Assembly (NCBI GenBank): GCA_030348385.1
Contig: JAUCFP010000006.1
Coordinates: 3,623,501 to 3,687,500, forward strand
Length of the DNA stretch: 64,000 bases
Source: Cytobacillus sp. NJ13
Lineage (GTDB): Bacteria > Bacillota > Bacilli > Bacillales > Cytobacillaceae
Direction of reading: 5' to 3'
Below the pieces are notes generated by a model. That model had not been told where the DNA came from and did not search any database. It saw only the letters and a list, made by a program, of their open reading frames with translations. Each line of letters begins with the position of its first letter. Within the stretch, counting starts at the first letter, position 1. Made by a program: the position numbers and the translations under genes. Below are positions 52,509 to 60,780 of this stretch, in pieces.

Positions 52509-53537
52509 TTAAATTTTCCGGTACCGTCTTAGAGCAGCGATATTCAGAATCATAAAGAGCAGGGAGAAAGCGAGCAGCATAAGCAGATCTTTATAAATCA
52601 TTTCCCATCCAAAGCCTCTCACCATTACATTTCTTAATGCTTCAGCCGCGTAATACAAAGGCGTAAAAGGGCCGATCCAGCTTAGCCACTCTGATATGGT
52701 CTCCAGATTGAATAACCCCGAGAAAAAGATCTGGGGAACCACAATAAGCGGTATAAATTGAATCATCTGCAGCTCATTATTGGCAAACGAAGACAGCAGG
52801 ATTCCCAGAGTCAATGCTGTCAGCGAAAGAAGCAGTGTGATGAGAAGAACAAAGCCGAAAGATCCTTCCATCAGCATGCCAAGCACATAGATTGCATACC
52901 AGGCGATGATGGCAGCCTGGATCATGGTGAAAATCCCAAATCCCATGATATATCCCGCAACGATTTCCCATCTCCGAAGCGGACTGGTCAAGAGCCGCTC
53001 AAGTGTACCGGTTGTTCTTTCTCTCAAAAAGGAAACACCGGCAATCAGGAATACAAAGAAAAAGACAAAGAATCCCAGCAGCACCGGGCCGAAATAATCA
53101 AACTGCCCCATGTCGTCCGATCCGAATAAATAATCGATCTGTATCTCCTGATTCCCGCCATTTTGCTGTATAGGCTTCAGTGCATCCTGAACCCATTTCA
53201 TCACAGCTCCGTTTACACTTGGATCGCTTCCTTCCAAAACCACTGTTGGCGGCATCTGATTAAACACCAGATACGCATCCAGCTTCTTGTCTGATAAGTC
53301 AATTTCCGCCAGCTTCTCCGTTTCATAGTGTTTGAGTTTGGCATCTTCCAGGTTAAGCTGAGTTTCCAATTTTTCAGGGATATCAACAAGGCCAATTTCA
53401 GGCGTATATTCATCTCCGTTAAACACAAGGTGAAGCATAGTCAGGACCAGGATAGGGGCGAAGATCAATAGAGCCATCGTCCGTTTATCTCTTACAATCT
53501 GGCGGAGTATCCGTATAACAAGGGCCATAATCCTCAT
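52509..53537 (-). CDS. ABC-2 permease of a drug-type exporter
   Basis: A 342-residue membrane protein. One N-terminal membrane segment is followed by a large external loop of about 130 residues and five segments at the C-terminus, which carry FLRERTTGTLERLLTSPLRR (the ABC-2 family block) and IPLIVVPQIFFSGLFNLETI. It is like YhhJ/DrrB-type exporters. The ATG at 53537 has GGAGGTG six bases upstream and is one base past the ATPase stop. The longer frame to 53573 overlaps the ATPase gene. The substrate is unknown. Confidence 0.9.
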   Translation of the reverse strand: MRIMALVIRILRQIVRDKRTMALLIFAPILVLTMLHLVFNGDEYTPEIGLVDIPEKLETQLNLEDAKLKHYETEKLAEIDLSDKKLDAYLVFNQMPPTVVLEGSDPSVNGAVMKWVQDALKPIQQNGGNQEIQIDYLFGSDDMGQFDYFGPVLLGFFVFFFVFLIAGVSFLRERTTGTLERLLTSPLRRWEIVAGYIMGFGIFTMIQAAIIAWYAIYVLGMLMEGSFGFVLLITLLLSLTALTLGILLSSFANNELQMIQFIPLIVVPQIFFSGLFNLETISEWLSWIGPFTPLYYAAEALRNVMVRGFGWEMIYKDLLMLLAFSLLFMILNIAALRRYRKI

Positions 53538-53538
53538 A

Positions 53539-54258
53539 TTAAGCACCTCCATATGCCAGGAAGGCATCTTCAATATTGGCAGAGCTGGTTTGCGACATTA
53601 ATTCTTTCGGTGTTCCAGCTGCAATGAGCTGTCCGTCTCTAATCATGCCCAGCCTGTCGCACTTTCCCGCTTCATCCATGACATGAGTCGTCACCAGGAT
53701 GGTCGTGCCATTCTCCTTCAGGCTTTTAAAAGATTCCCAGATGTTTTTTCTGAGGACAGGATCGATTCCTACAGTAGGTTCATCCAGGATGAGAAGACCA
53801 GGACTATGCAGAAGAGAAATGGCAAGGGAAAGTCTTCTTTTCATACCCCCAGAATAATCGGAAACCAGCTTGCCGAGATGGTCAGTTAACGAAACAATTT
53901 CCATTACCTCATTCATCCGCTGCTTTTTTTCTTTTCCTTTTAATCCATACAGTGCTGCAAAAAAATCAAGATTTTCCTTTGCTGTTAAGTCGGTGTATAG
54001 GGCGTCGGATTGTGCCATATAGCCAATTCGTTTGATTATGTCCAGCTGGGGCATTTTTTCGCTGAAAATAAAGTTGCTCCCCTGTGTTGGCACCTCCAGT
54101 CCTGCCAGCTGTTTAACAAGCGTGGTCTTGCCGGCTCCAGATGGGCCGAGCAGGCCAAAGATTTCGCCCTCGTAAATCTCAAGGCTAATGTCTTTAAGAA
54201 CCTGGTGATTTCCGTAGATTTTGGATACAGTTTGAATGGAAACAATCGGATTTTTCAT
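53539..54258 (-). CDS. ABC exporter ATP-binding protein
   Basis: A 239-residue ATPase with Walker A GPSGAGKTT, signature YSGGMKRRL, Walker B LLILDEPTVGID and switch His VTTHVMDEA. It is first gene of the unit ATPase-permease-TetR. The ATG at 54258 (MKNPIVSIQTVSKIYG) has AAAAGGAGTGG upstream; the longer frame to 54294 runs into the operator and has no start signal. It works with the adjoining permease, with which it is translationally coupled (one base between stop and ATG). Confidence 0.92.
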   Translation of the reverse strand: MKNPIVSIQTVSKIYGNHQVLKDISLEIYEGEIFGLLGPSGAGKTTLVKQLAGLEVPTQGSNFIFSEKMPQLDIIKRIGYMAQSDALYTDLTAKENLDFFAALYGLKGKEKKQRMNEVMEIVSLTDHLGKLVSDYSGGMKRRLSLAISLLHSPGLLILDEPTVGIDPVLRKNIWESFKSLKENGTTILVTTHVMDEAGKCDRLGMIRDGQLIAAGTPKELMSQTSSANIEDAFLAYGGA

Positions 54259-54282
54259 CGGTCCACTCCTTTTTAGTAAAAA

Positions 54283-54298
54283 GTGAGTAATCACTCAC
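54283..54298. promoter_or_regulatory. TetR-type operator 1
   Basis: GTGAGTAATCACTCAC is a 16-bp near-perfect palindrome, 25 bases upstream of the ATPase start. Its 14-bp core TGAGTAATCACTCA recurs at 54334. Confidence 0.75.
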
Positions 54299-54332
54299 AT
54301 AAATCATAATCGAAGTACAGCCTGTTTGTAAA

Positions 54333-54348
54333 GTGAGTAATCACTCAT
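54333..54348. promoter_or_regulatory. TetR-type operator 2
   Basis: A second identical core (TGAGTAATCACTCA) 50 bp from the first, about five DNA turns, so two repressor dimers could sit on the same face or pair. It lies 119 bases from the divergent Crp/Fnr gene. Confidence 0.75.
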
Positions 54349-54466
54349 TTTTAAATCTGCAAAACGAATTTTAAGCATGAGCAGGCTTTTGTGAGTTAAG
54401 TCACTTCTTCCTAAACTCATGTCAGCTAAAATATTTCTAATAGAATTGTAAAAGCGGGGGATGGGA

Positions 54467-55189
54467 ATGGAATATGAAAAGCAGGATCATAGGCCGTTAA
54501 TCGATGAATTTTTAGGCAAGATTGAAATTTTTAAAGAACTCCCCAGTGAATCCATACAGCTGATCGATAAACGAATTATTAAGAAAGCTTATTTAAAAGG
54601 CGAAAGAATTATGTCTGAATATGAAGTCGCCAAAGGAGTTTACTTTGTTCATTCCGGCATTGTGAAGCTGACGAAACAGGATGAAGATGGCAACGAACTG
54701 ATTGTATGCATTAAGAAAAAAGGCGAGATTTTTGCAGAAGCCAACCTTTTTAACCAGACGGGCCAAACCTATCCTGCGACGGGTACAATGGTGCAGGATG
54801 GTGAAATCTACTTTCTGAACACGGATGATCTGGAACAGGAGCTCTTGTATTCACCGGAAATGGCTGTTCAGATTATCCGCTATATGAGTGAATCGCTGCG
54901 TGATATGACCTCCATTCTGAGGGACATCGCCCTGCTTGATGTTTACACGAAAACAGTCCGGACACTGGAAAGGCTCGCGGAAAAATTCGGCGCCAACCAC
55001 TGCAACCGGATGCATCTTGAGCTTCCTATAACCGTCCAGGAATTCTCCACCCTTGTCGGAACATCCCGGGAAAGTGTCAGCCGGGTTTTTTCCAGACTGA
55101 AAAAAGAAGGAATCATCGAAATTACAGGCAGAAAAATCGTCATTGTGGACTGGTGCAAATTTTGCTCCCTTTACCATCAGAGGCTGTAA
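54467..55189 (+). CDS. Crp/Fnr-family regulator
   Basis: A 240-residue regulator with a cyclic-nucleotide-binding-like beta-roll (about residues 15-130; GERIMSEYEVAKGVYFVHSG), a dimer helix, and a winged HTH near 180-215 (VQEFSTLVGTSRESVSRVFS). The C-terminus ends with CKFCSLYHQRL. Bacillus Fnr holds an iron-sulfur cluster with C-terminal cysteines, but here only two are close together, so the cofactor and signal are uncertain. The ATG at 54467 is preferred: GGGGG lies six bases before it and directly abuts the earlier ATG at 54461. Confidence 0.85.
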   Translation: MEYEKQDHRPLIDEFLGKIEIFKELPSESIQLIDKRIIKKAYLKGERIMSEYEVAKGVYFVHSGIVKLTKQDEDGNELIVCIKKKGEIFAEANLFNQTGQTYPATGTMVQDGEIYFLNTDDLEQELLYSPEMAVQIIRYMSESLRDMTSILRDIALLDVYTKTVRTLERLAEKFGANHCNRMHLELPITVQEFSTLVGTSRESVSRVFSRLKKEGIIEITGRKIVIVDWCKFCSLYHQRL

Positions 55190-55212
55190 GGGGCTGTTTT
55201 TATTCGAGAACG

Positions 55213-55333
55213 GTCTAGCTCCACAAGGAACGCTTCGACAGCATCATCATTACAGGACTAAAAGCATTAGCTTTTAGGAGGAGCGCCTACCCCCTCGAGG
55301 TATCGGGGGTGGGCAAGGCGCTTATGCTTTTCT
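55213..55333 (+). repeat. Dispersed intergenic repeat, copy R6 (long form)
   Basis: The most complete copy: GTCTAGCTCCACAAGGAACG, CTTCGACAGCATCATCAT, a TAAAAGC/GCTTTTA pair, AGGAGGAGCGCCTACCCCCT, CGAGG and the tail GGGTGGGCAAGGCGCTTATG. It lies directly upstream of the SRPBCC gene. Confidence 0.8.
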
Positions 55334-55397
55334 TAGTCAGTCCTGTTCTTTTGTTATATAATAGATTCATAGACTCTATTACTCTGAGGTGCAAAGC

Positions 55398-55832
55398 ATG
55401 GCTGATTTTCGTTCCAGTGAGATTATCAATAAACCTGTACATGAAGTATTTGATTATATGATTAAGATGGAAAATGTCCCTGAACTCATGCCGTTTGTAG
55501 TGAAAGTGGAAAAACAGACCGAGGGCGAAATCGGAAAAGGAACAAAGTTCATCGAAACCCGTATGGTCAGAGGGAAAAAGATCAGTGCAGACATTGAAAT
55601 CATTGATTTTGAACAAGACAGAACCTATACCACCCGCAGCAATGCCAATGGACTGATAACAGAATATAAATATGATTTTCATGAAATAGAAGAAGGAACG
55701 CAGGTGGAGATGGAAGCAAACGTCAAAACCAGCGGCCTTGTCGCCAAATTAACGAAGCGTTTCATCGTGAATATTGTGAAGCGGGAAGACGGAAGCCAGC
55801 TTCAGTACTTGAAGGAAATGATGGAGAAATAA
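55398..55832 (+). CDS. SRPBCC/START-fold protein
   Basis: A 144-residue protein of the polyketide-cyclase/START-like (SRPBCC) fold, which binds hydrophobic ligands in a central cavity. The pattern starts SSEIINKPVHEVFDYMIKME and has long alternating strands (YTTRSNANGLITEYKYDF, EGTQVEMEANVKTSGL) and a C-terminal helix. The ligand is unknown. The ATG at 55398 has GAGGTG six bases upstream; a GTG at 55389 overlaps it. It is flanked by inverted copies R6 and R7 of the intergenic repeat, with R7 beginning two bases after the stop. Confidence 0.82.
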   Translation: MADFRSSEIINKPVHEVFDYMIKMENVPELMPFVVKVEKQTEGEIGKGTKFIETRMVRGKKISADIEIIDFEQDRTYTTRSNANGLITEYKYDFHEIEEGTQVEMEANVKTSGLVAKLTKRFIVNIVKREDGSQLQYLKEMMEK

Positions 55833-55833
55833 T

Positions 55834-55949
55834 AAAGCGCAGGGCGCCTGATGACCCCGAGGGGGAGGCGATCTTCGTAAAAGCTAACGCTTTTAATTGT
55901 GCGATGATTAAGCAGTCGAAGCGTTCCTTGTGAAGCTATAGTTAGACAG
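55834..55949 (-). repeat. Dispersed intergenic repeat, copy R7 (inverted)
   Basis: Minus-orientation copy beginning AAAGCGCAGGGCGCC, with a CCCCGAGGGGG centre, then GCTAACGCTTTTAATTGTGC and GTTCCTTGTGAAGCTATAG. It is the opposite orientation to R6 on the other side of the SRPBCC gene. Confidence 0.75.
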
Positions 55950-55954
55950 TAAAG

Positions 55955-55992
55955 CAGGGGAGCCTCTCAAGTGAGCAGGCCCCCTGTTTTTA
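55955..55992 (+). terminator. Terminator after the SRPBCC gene
   Basis: CAGGGG-CCT pairs with AGG-CCCCTG around an 11-base loop, followed by TTTTTATTTATTTTT on the plus strand. It overlaps the end of the convergent pullulanase gene. Confidence 0.7.
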
Positions 55993-58900
55993 TTTATTTT
56001 TCTTTTCATCCATTACCAGAATGACCGTACCGCCGACATTTCTGCCAGGCAGCTTGACTTTAATCTGCTGAGTTTTGTCCACTGAATATTTCTTTCCGGT
56101 GTATTGGTCAATGACCTTGCTGCCGGCTGCAAATGGGACTTTTACGGTTACTTTCTTTTTATCCGTCATAGTGTTTATGCCGACAACAACATTTGTGCCC
56201 TTATAGGAGCGGTTAAAGAACAGATATCCATCAGCGTCACTGCCTGCCAGCTTTTCGCGTGTTCCTTTTGAAAATACTTCTGAGTAATCTTTCCGGATGT
56301 TAAGCAGCTTCCGGTAGTGCTTGTGCATGTCATTTCCGATTAGGGACCAGTCAAAGTCATAGCGGTTTTCGTTAAATTCTCCTTTATCCATATCTCCTGC
56401 ATGCTTGCCGGAAAGGCCGATTTCTTCCCCATAATAGATAACTGGCTGTCCCTTTGCCGTTATTTGGAGGGAAGAGGCGATTTTCATTTTGCCCCAATCA
56501 TTGCCCGCACTTGTGATCAGGAAGCCGTCTTCATCATGGCTGCTTAAAAATTGCCCAAGAGTTGCCGTATTTGTGAGCTTATCATTTCGCTCCTGTAATT
56601 TTGCTTCAGCTGCATCAATACTGCCGTTAATGAAACCAGCAGCGGTATGCTTAAAGTCAAAATCGAGAATGGAATCCATTTCCCCGCTGTTCAAGAAGTC
56701 CCCATGCTCTTCTGCGTGGCCGCCGTAATATTCCCCGATCATTTTAAAGTCAGGCTTGATTTCAGTCAGTGCATTTTTAAAGGCTTTCCAAGTTGTGTGT
56801 TCCACGTGCTTAACGGTATCCACCCTGAAGTAGTCAATCGTATCTCCGCGGTCTGTCCTTGCTTTTTCAAGCCAGTCAGTCTGCCATTCAATGATTTGTC
56901 TGCGGACCTCTTCTTCCTCAGTCTTAAAGTCAGGCAATCCGGCCAGCTCGCCGCGGATAGTATCGGTTCCTCCATCGCGGAGCATGCCGGCAAAGCGATC
57001 GCGGTCAGCATCAGCAGGGAAGTTGGGAATTCCAAGCCCAATGGATGGATCGTTTTCCTTCAACCCGTATCCGGTATGGTTCAGTACCACGTCCACCATC
57101 ACTTTTATGCCGCGGTCATGTGCTTTTTCCAAAAGTTCCTGGAATGTTTGGATATCCCCAAGATGTTCATCCAATTTTGTAAAATCTTTTGCCCAGTAGC
57201 CATGATAGCCATATTGGCTTCCATCTTTATCATGGCGCAGATCCCAATTGATGTTGTCGACGATTGGAGTAATCCAGATCGTGTTGATGCCCAGGTCCTC
57301 GAGATAATCCAGTTTTTCGATCACTCCCCGGAAATCCCCTCCATGGTAGGTTTCAAGATGGGACGTATCATATTTTGAATGGTTTGGATCATCATTAGCA
57401 GAATCTCCATTGTTGAAGCGGTCTGTCAGCATAAAGTAAATGCGTGCCTCATCCCAGTCAAAATCATCCTTTTTACCGCTGAAGGTACGGGTTTTGACTT
57501 CAACGGAAGCTTCTCCCGCATGAAAATTCCCATATTCATCAATCACTGTGATCGGCAGCTTCTTAATGCCCGCCGTTACAAATTGATCAATGGATATGGT
57601 GTGTGCATTTAAAGCCGGGTCAATACTGACTTTGCTGCTTCCGCCGATAGCAGATAGGTCAGCGAAAGCTTCTTTAATAGATACTTCAGGATCTGAAAGA
57701 ATCGTTTCAATGGATAAAACAGCATTTTCATTGTAGGAAACTTTATTTGGACTTACCTCAGCTTTGATTTCCGCAGTCGGGTTTTTGTAGGTGATGGATG
57801 ACTTCTCATTAAAAGGGTCTGTCAATTCAGAGGTTTCTCCATCTCTAGTAACAAGGAAAGAGTACTCGTATGTGCCTTCTTCCAATTCTTCAATCGTTAT
57901 AAAGAAACGTTCTTCCTTAGGGGAGTACTGCATATCATAAATCCGTCCATCCAATTTTGCCTGCACCTTTTCAATCGAATCCATTTCTCCCTGTTTGAAC
58001 AGCTCCGGATCTCTATAATAAAGAGTAAGACTGCCATTGTTTAGGACAGGTCCCTTAATGGAAGGGACCTGATAGAATTCACCCTGGCCGCTTTTTACAA
58101 CAACCTTGATGTATTTGTCATTCCCAGTTTTAATATAGCGGTCGGAACCGTATGGATCCTTATGATCCCATCCTGTTCCTTTGCGAAGCACAAAGCCCAT
58201 TTGCTCAGTTTGCTGGCCAATTTCAATCAAAGCAACAGCCCCCTTGTCATTGACTTCGGAAAAATCTGCTTGCCCATCCTTTATGCCAGTCTGCCAGGTC
58301 CAAATGTTCCAGCCTTCATAATCGTGATTGTCTCTTACATACGTAACCTCGATAAAACGACGGTTATCTTCTGTGTTCCGATCGTCAAATTCCTCTTTTG
58401 AGTAATAAACGGTTTGATCGCCCTCAGCGAGCCAAACTTCTGCCTCATTTTGGCCTTCAGGCATGGTAATGGTTCTGGCAGCATCCTGAGTATCCCAGTT
58501 TCCAGGCCGGGGAATGACATGGATTTTACTTGAAGGAACAGAAATCTTAGCTTGGGCAAACTCTTCTGTCCGGTTTGTAAATGGATAAGCCTGGCCGTTT
58601 TTTCCCTCCTCCCATGCCCATAGATCCCAATTAAATTGCTCTCCGTCTCCGCGCCAGTAGTTTATTGTATAGCTATTCATCTGCCCGATGATCCTGATGC
58701 TATGCTCTAAAGTATATCCATTGTATTCGCCAATGACGGCAACGCTTCCTGCTTCAGCAGAATCAGAGATTTCCAGCTGATTATTTTTCAGCTCAATGCC
58801 ATCTGCCTCTGTTTTTAATTTCCAGGACGCCTGCACATCTTCAATGGTGCCATTGCTATGTACTAGTTTGGCAGAAAGAGACATCACGGTGCCTTTTACA

Positions 58901-59289
58901 GCTTCTGCAGGCATTTCAGTCGTTAATCCGCTAATAGCAAGTAAGCTGTTTCCATTAGCAGTCCTGCTGTTTGCCGGATCGGTAATCCAATTGCTGTCAT
59001 CCAGTATATATTTATATTCATAGACTCCAGGTGATAAATGAATAGTCTTTGACCAAATATTGTTTTCGCCTTTCGTCATTGCTAAAGCACTATCTTGCCA
59101 ATCGGTAAAACTGCCGGCAACGCGAACCTGCTGAGCTTCCCCCTGATAGGAAAAAGTAACTTGACTCCCGTCCACGACAGGGCTTTCAACTGTGCTTGCA
59201 GAGGATAATAGCGGGTGAGTTCCCGTGAATAAACTGAGAATCAAGCTTAGGAGCATTATCCAGATACCGGCTTTTTTTACTTTGTCCAT
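55990..59289 (-). CDS. Secreted amylopullulanase-like enzyme (GH13 with CBM48/CBM41-type modules)
   Basis: Extracellular starch or pullulan hydrolase of 1099 residues. It has a signal peptide (about 1-32), a glycogen-binding-like module (about 38-120), and an Ig-like region. Two pullulanase-type CBM41 modules follow at about 206-300 (YTINYWRGDGEQFNWDLWAW) and 311-408 (NHDYEGWNIWTWQTG), then two further beta domains, and a GH13 barrel from about 610. Catalytic residues are Asp824 (YFRVDTVKH), Glu853 (MIGEYYGG) and Asp919 (LSSHDEDGF). A C-terminal beta domain ends the protein. No S-layer anchor is seen. GGGAGGG precedes the ATG. Its products would feed maltodextrin uptake and MalL. Confidence 0.9.
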   Translation of the reverse strand: MDKVKKAGIWIMLLSLILSLFTGTHPLLSSASTVESPVVDGSQVTFSYQGEAQQVRVAGSFTDWQDSALAMTKGENNIWSKTIHLSPGVYEYKYILDDSNWITDPANSRTANGNSLLAISGLTTEMPAEAVKGTVMSLSAKLVHSNGTIEDVQASWKLKTEADGIELKNNQLEISDSAEAGSVAVIGEYNGYTLEHSIRIIGQMNSYTINYWRGDGEQFNWDLWAWEEGKNGQAYPFTNRTEEFAQAKISVPSSKIHVIPRPGNWDTQDAARTITMPEGQNEAEVWLAEGDQTVYYSKEEFDDRNTEDNRRFIEVTYVRDNHDYEGWNIWTWQTGIKDGQADFSEVNDKGAVALIEIGQQTEQMGFVLRKGTGWDHKDPYGSDRYIKTGNDKYIKVVVKSGQGEFYQVPSIKGPVLNNGSLTLYYRDPELFKQGEMDSIEKVQAKLDGRIYDMQYSPKEERFFITIEELEEGTYEYSFLVTRDGETSELTDPFNEKSSITYKNPTAEIKAEVSPNKVSYNENAVLSIETILSDPEVSIKEAFADLSAIGGSSKVSIDPALNAHTISIDQFVTAGIKKLPITVIDEYGNFHAGEASVEVKTRTFSGKKDDFDWDEARIYFMLTDRFNNGDSANDDPNHSKYDTSHLETYHGGDFRGVIEKLDYLEDLGINTIWITPIVDNINWDLRHDKDGSQYGYHGYWAKDFTKLDEHLGDIQTFQELLEKAHDRGIKVMVDVVLNHTGYGLKENDPSIGLGIPNFPADADRDRFAGMLRDGGTDTIRGELAGLPDFKTEEEEVRRQIIEWQTDWLEKARTDRGDTIDYFRVDTVKHVEHTTWKAFKNALTEIKPDFKMIGEYYGGHAEEHGDFLNSGEMDSILDFDFKHTAAGFINGSIDAAEAKLQERNDKLTNTATLGQFLSSHDEDGFLITSAGNDWGKMKIASSLQITAKGQPVIYYGEEIGLSGKHAGDMDKGEFNENRYDFDWSLIGNDMHKHYRKLLNIRKDYSEVFSKGTREKLAGSDADGYLFFNRSYKGTNVVVGINTMTDKKKVTVKVPFAAGSKVIDQYTGKKYSVDKTQQIKVKLPGRNVGGTVILVMDEKKNK

Positions 59290-59338
59290 AAAGTTCCCTC
59301 CCTTAAATTGGTTGTGCTATAGTGTGCAATGGGGTGGA

Positions 59339-59354
59339 GTGCAATCGATTGCAC
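59339..59354. promoter_or_regulatory. 16-bp palindrome upstream of the amylopullulanase gene
   Basis: GTGCAATCGATTGCAC is a perfect palindrome of LacI-family type, 50 bases before the coding start. A half-copy (GTGTGCAAT) lies at 59322. A MalR-type maltose repressor is a plausible ligand. Confidence 0.55.
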
Positions 59355-59365
59355 AAAAGAGTATA

Positions 59366-59379
59366 TGGAAGCGTTTGCA
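59366..59379. promoter_or_regulatory. cre site upstream of the amylopullulanase gene
   Basis: TGGAAGCGTTTGCA matches the cre consensus at 13 of 14 positions, so CcpA-mediated glucose repression is likely. Confidence 0.6.
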
Positions 59380-59457
59380 AACCCTTAAGGAAATTCTAAC
59401 ATCATGAGGGGGAAAGCTCATGGGTGGAAAGTAGGTAATATTCAGAAAATAACAACA

Positions 59458-59488
59458 TAAAAAAAGCCGCTCTGATAACAGAGGCGGC
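59458..59488 (-). terminator. Terminator of the yojF-bshB2 operon
   Basis: GCCGC-CTG pairs with CAG-GCGGC around a 4-base loop with one mismatch; a run of T follows on the minus strand. Confidence 0.8.
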
Positions 59489-59499
59489 ATGCTCTACCT

Positions 59500-60168
59500 T
59501 TAGAATTTATAGGTCCAAAAACGCTCTTTATACATTCTGGCCAATACTTCAGGCTCTTGCTTTTTGATGCTTTCTTCCATATTCGCTGCCATCAGCTGTG
59601 TCTGTGAGGCATGTGCCTTGATCGCTGCAACTTTCCGGTCTGCAACCGCACTGACGTCATTGACAACATCGGCCTGGCCGATTTCTTCCTCACAGTTATT
59701 GGAGAATGCGACACAGTGAACCTTCGGACGCTTGTCAGCAGGCAGCTCTTTTACCGCACGGATCACAGCGGCGCCTGTTGCGTCATGGTCCGGGTGCACA
59801 GCGTATCCCGGATAGAACGTGATGATGAGGGAAGGGTTTGTCTCACCGATGATGACTCCGAGTCTGTTCGCGAGCTTATCTTCATCTTCAAATTCAACGG
59901 TTTTATCCCGATACCCCAGCATTCTTAAGTCCTGGATGCCCAGAACCCTGGCTGCTTCCTCCAGCTCTTCTTTGCGGATTTTCGGCAGAGTTTCCCTGGT
60001 GGCAAAAGGGGGATTTCCCATATTGCGCCCCATTTCTCCAAGGGTCAGGCATGCGTAGGTGACAGGTGTGCCGTTATCGATATGTAAGGAAATCGTTCCT
60101 GAAACGCCAAATGCTTCATCGTCCGGATGAGGGAAGATGACAAGTACATGTCTTTCCTTTTCCATCAT
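59500..60168 (-). CDS. bshB2: Bacillithiol biosynthesis deacetylase BshB2
   Basis: PIG-L-type zinc deacetylase of 222 residues that removes acetate from GlcNAc-malate during bacillithiol synthesis, or acts on bacillithiol conjugates. The zinc motif is FPHPDDEAFGVSG (HPDDE), and HPDHDATGAAV supplies the third ligand. The tandem ATG at 60168 has AAAGGAG seven bases upstream, so the longer frame to 60186 is not used. It is downstream of yojF by 40 bases, the same pairing as in B. subtilis. Confidence 0.93.
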   Translation of the reverse strand: MMEKERHVLVIFPHPDDEAFGVSGTISLHIDNGTPVTYACLTLGEMGRNMGNPPFATRETLPKIRKEELEEAARVLGIQDLRMLGYRDKTVEFEDEDKLANRLGVIIGETNPSLIITFYPGYAVHPDHDATGAAVIRAVKELPADKRPKVHCVAFSNNCEEEIGQADVVNDVSAVADRKVAAIKAHASQTQLMAANMEESIKKQEPEVLARMYKERFWTYKF

Positions 60169-60208
60169 GGTCTTGCTCCTTTCCATTTGATGTCTTCTGA
60201 GCCCCTAT

Positions 60209-60556
60209 TTATTCAAAAGGAGTTTCACTAATTTGCAGGGCGACTGCAAGCTTGCCGCTGAAATCGTGGCCGGCTAAAAGGAGCCTGTCTTCTTCATCGA
60301 CTTCAAAGTGGGTAATTCCTTCAGCATACACCCAGCCAAAATTCATTTTCAATCCAACCCGGTAAGGGCCTTTTCCTGTGATTTTTCCATGTTCATAAAC
60401 CAATTTGGCATTGCGGATATAGGCGCCTGAAGAAAAGAAGCTTTCATCAAAATGGGAAGCATACGCCCCATTCGTTGTTTCCAGATGAATAAAGACCTCT
60501 TTATTGGCAAGGCGGTCAATTTCTTTTTGCACGTGTTCTTTCACTGCTGGTTCCAC
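60209..60556 (-). CDS. yojF: YojF family protein (DUF1806)
   Basis: A 115-residue protein matching B. subtilis YojF across its length (ANKEVFIHLETTNGAYASHF, YVEHGKITGKGPYRVG-type central block, EGITHFEVDEEDRLLLAGHD). Function is unknown, but its gene sits beside bshB2 in many bacilli, suggesting a link to bacillithiol. I use the GTG at 60556, seven bases after AAGGGGGA; this gives the same N-terminal length as the B. subtilis protein. An ATG at 60586 lacks a binding site. Confidence 0.88.
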   Translation of the reverse strand: MEPAVKEHVQKEIDRLANKEVFIHLETTNGAYASHFDESFFSSGAYIRNAKLVYEHGKITGKGPYRVGLKMNFGWVYAEGITHFEVDEEDRLLLAGHDFSGKLAVALQISETPFE

Positions 60557-60655
60557 TCTATAGTCCCCCTTCCGTTTTATCTTCATTTATTCGTCTAAGA
60601 CGGCATTTATATGTTTATCTTACTAAAAAAAGGAATGAAAAGCGAAAAAGTAATC

Positions 60656-60730
60656 TCAGCGAGGACCGCCAAATAGATATAACCGCGAAAAAATCAATAT
60701 ATCCGCTAAATCCCCGTTTTATCTGCGAAA
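60656..60730 (+). repeat. CCGC-core short array, 20-bp period
   Basis: TATAACCGCGAAA, TATATCCGCTAAA and TTTATCTGCGAAA recur with cores at 60683, 60703 and 60723, 20 bp apart. A weaker unit lies before them. The spacing and AT filler resemble the TATCGG and TACCGG arrays, but the core differs. It lies between pdxK and yojF. Confidence 0.6.
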
Positions 60731-60741
60731 CCCTCCCATGC

Positions 60742-60771
60742 AAAAAAACAGAGCCCCAACCGGACTCTGTT
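60742..60771 (-). terminator. Terminator of pdxK
   Basis: AACAGAG-CC pairs with GG-CTCTGTT around a short loop; seven or more T follow on the minus strand. Confidence 0.8.
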
Positions 60772-60780
60772 ACATCATTC

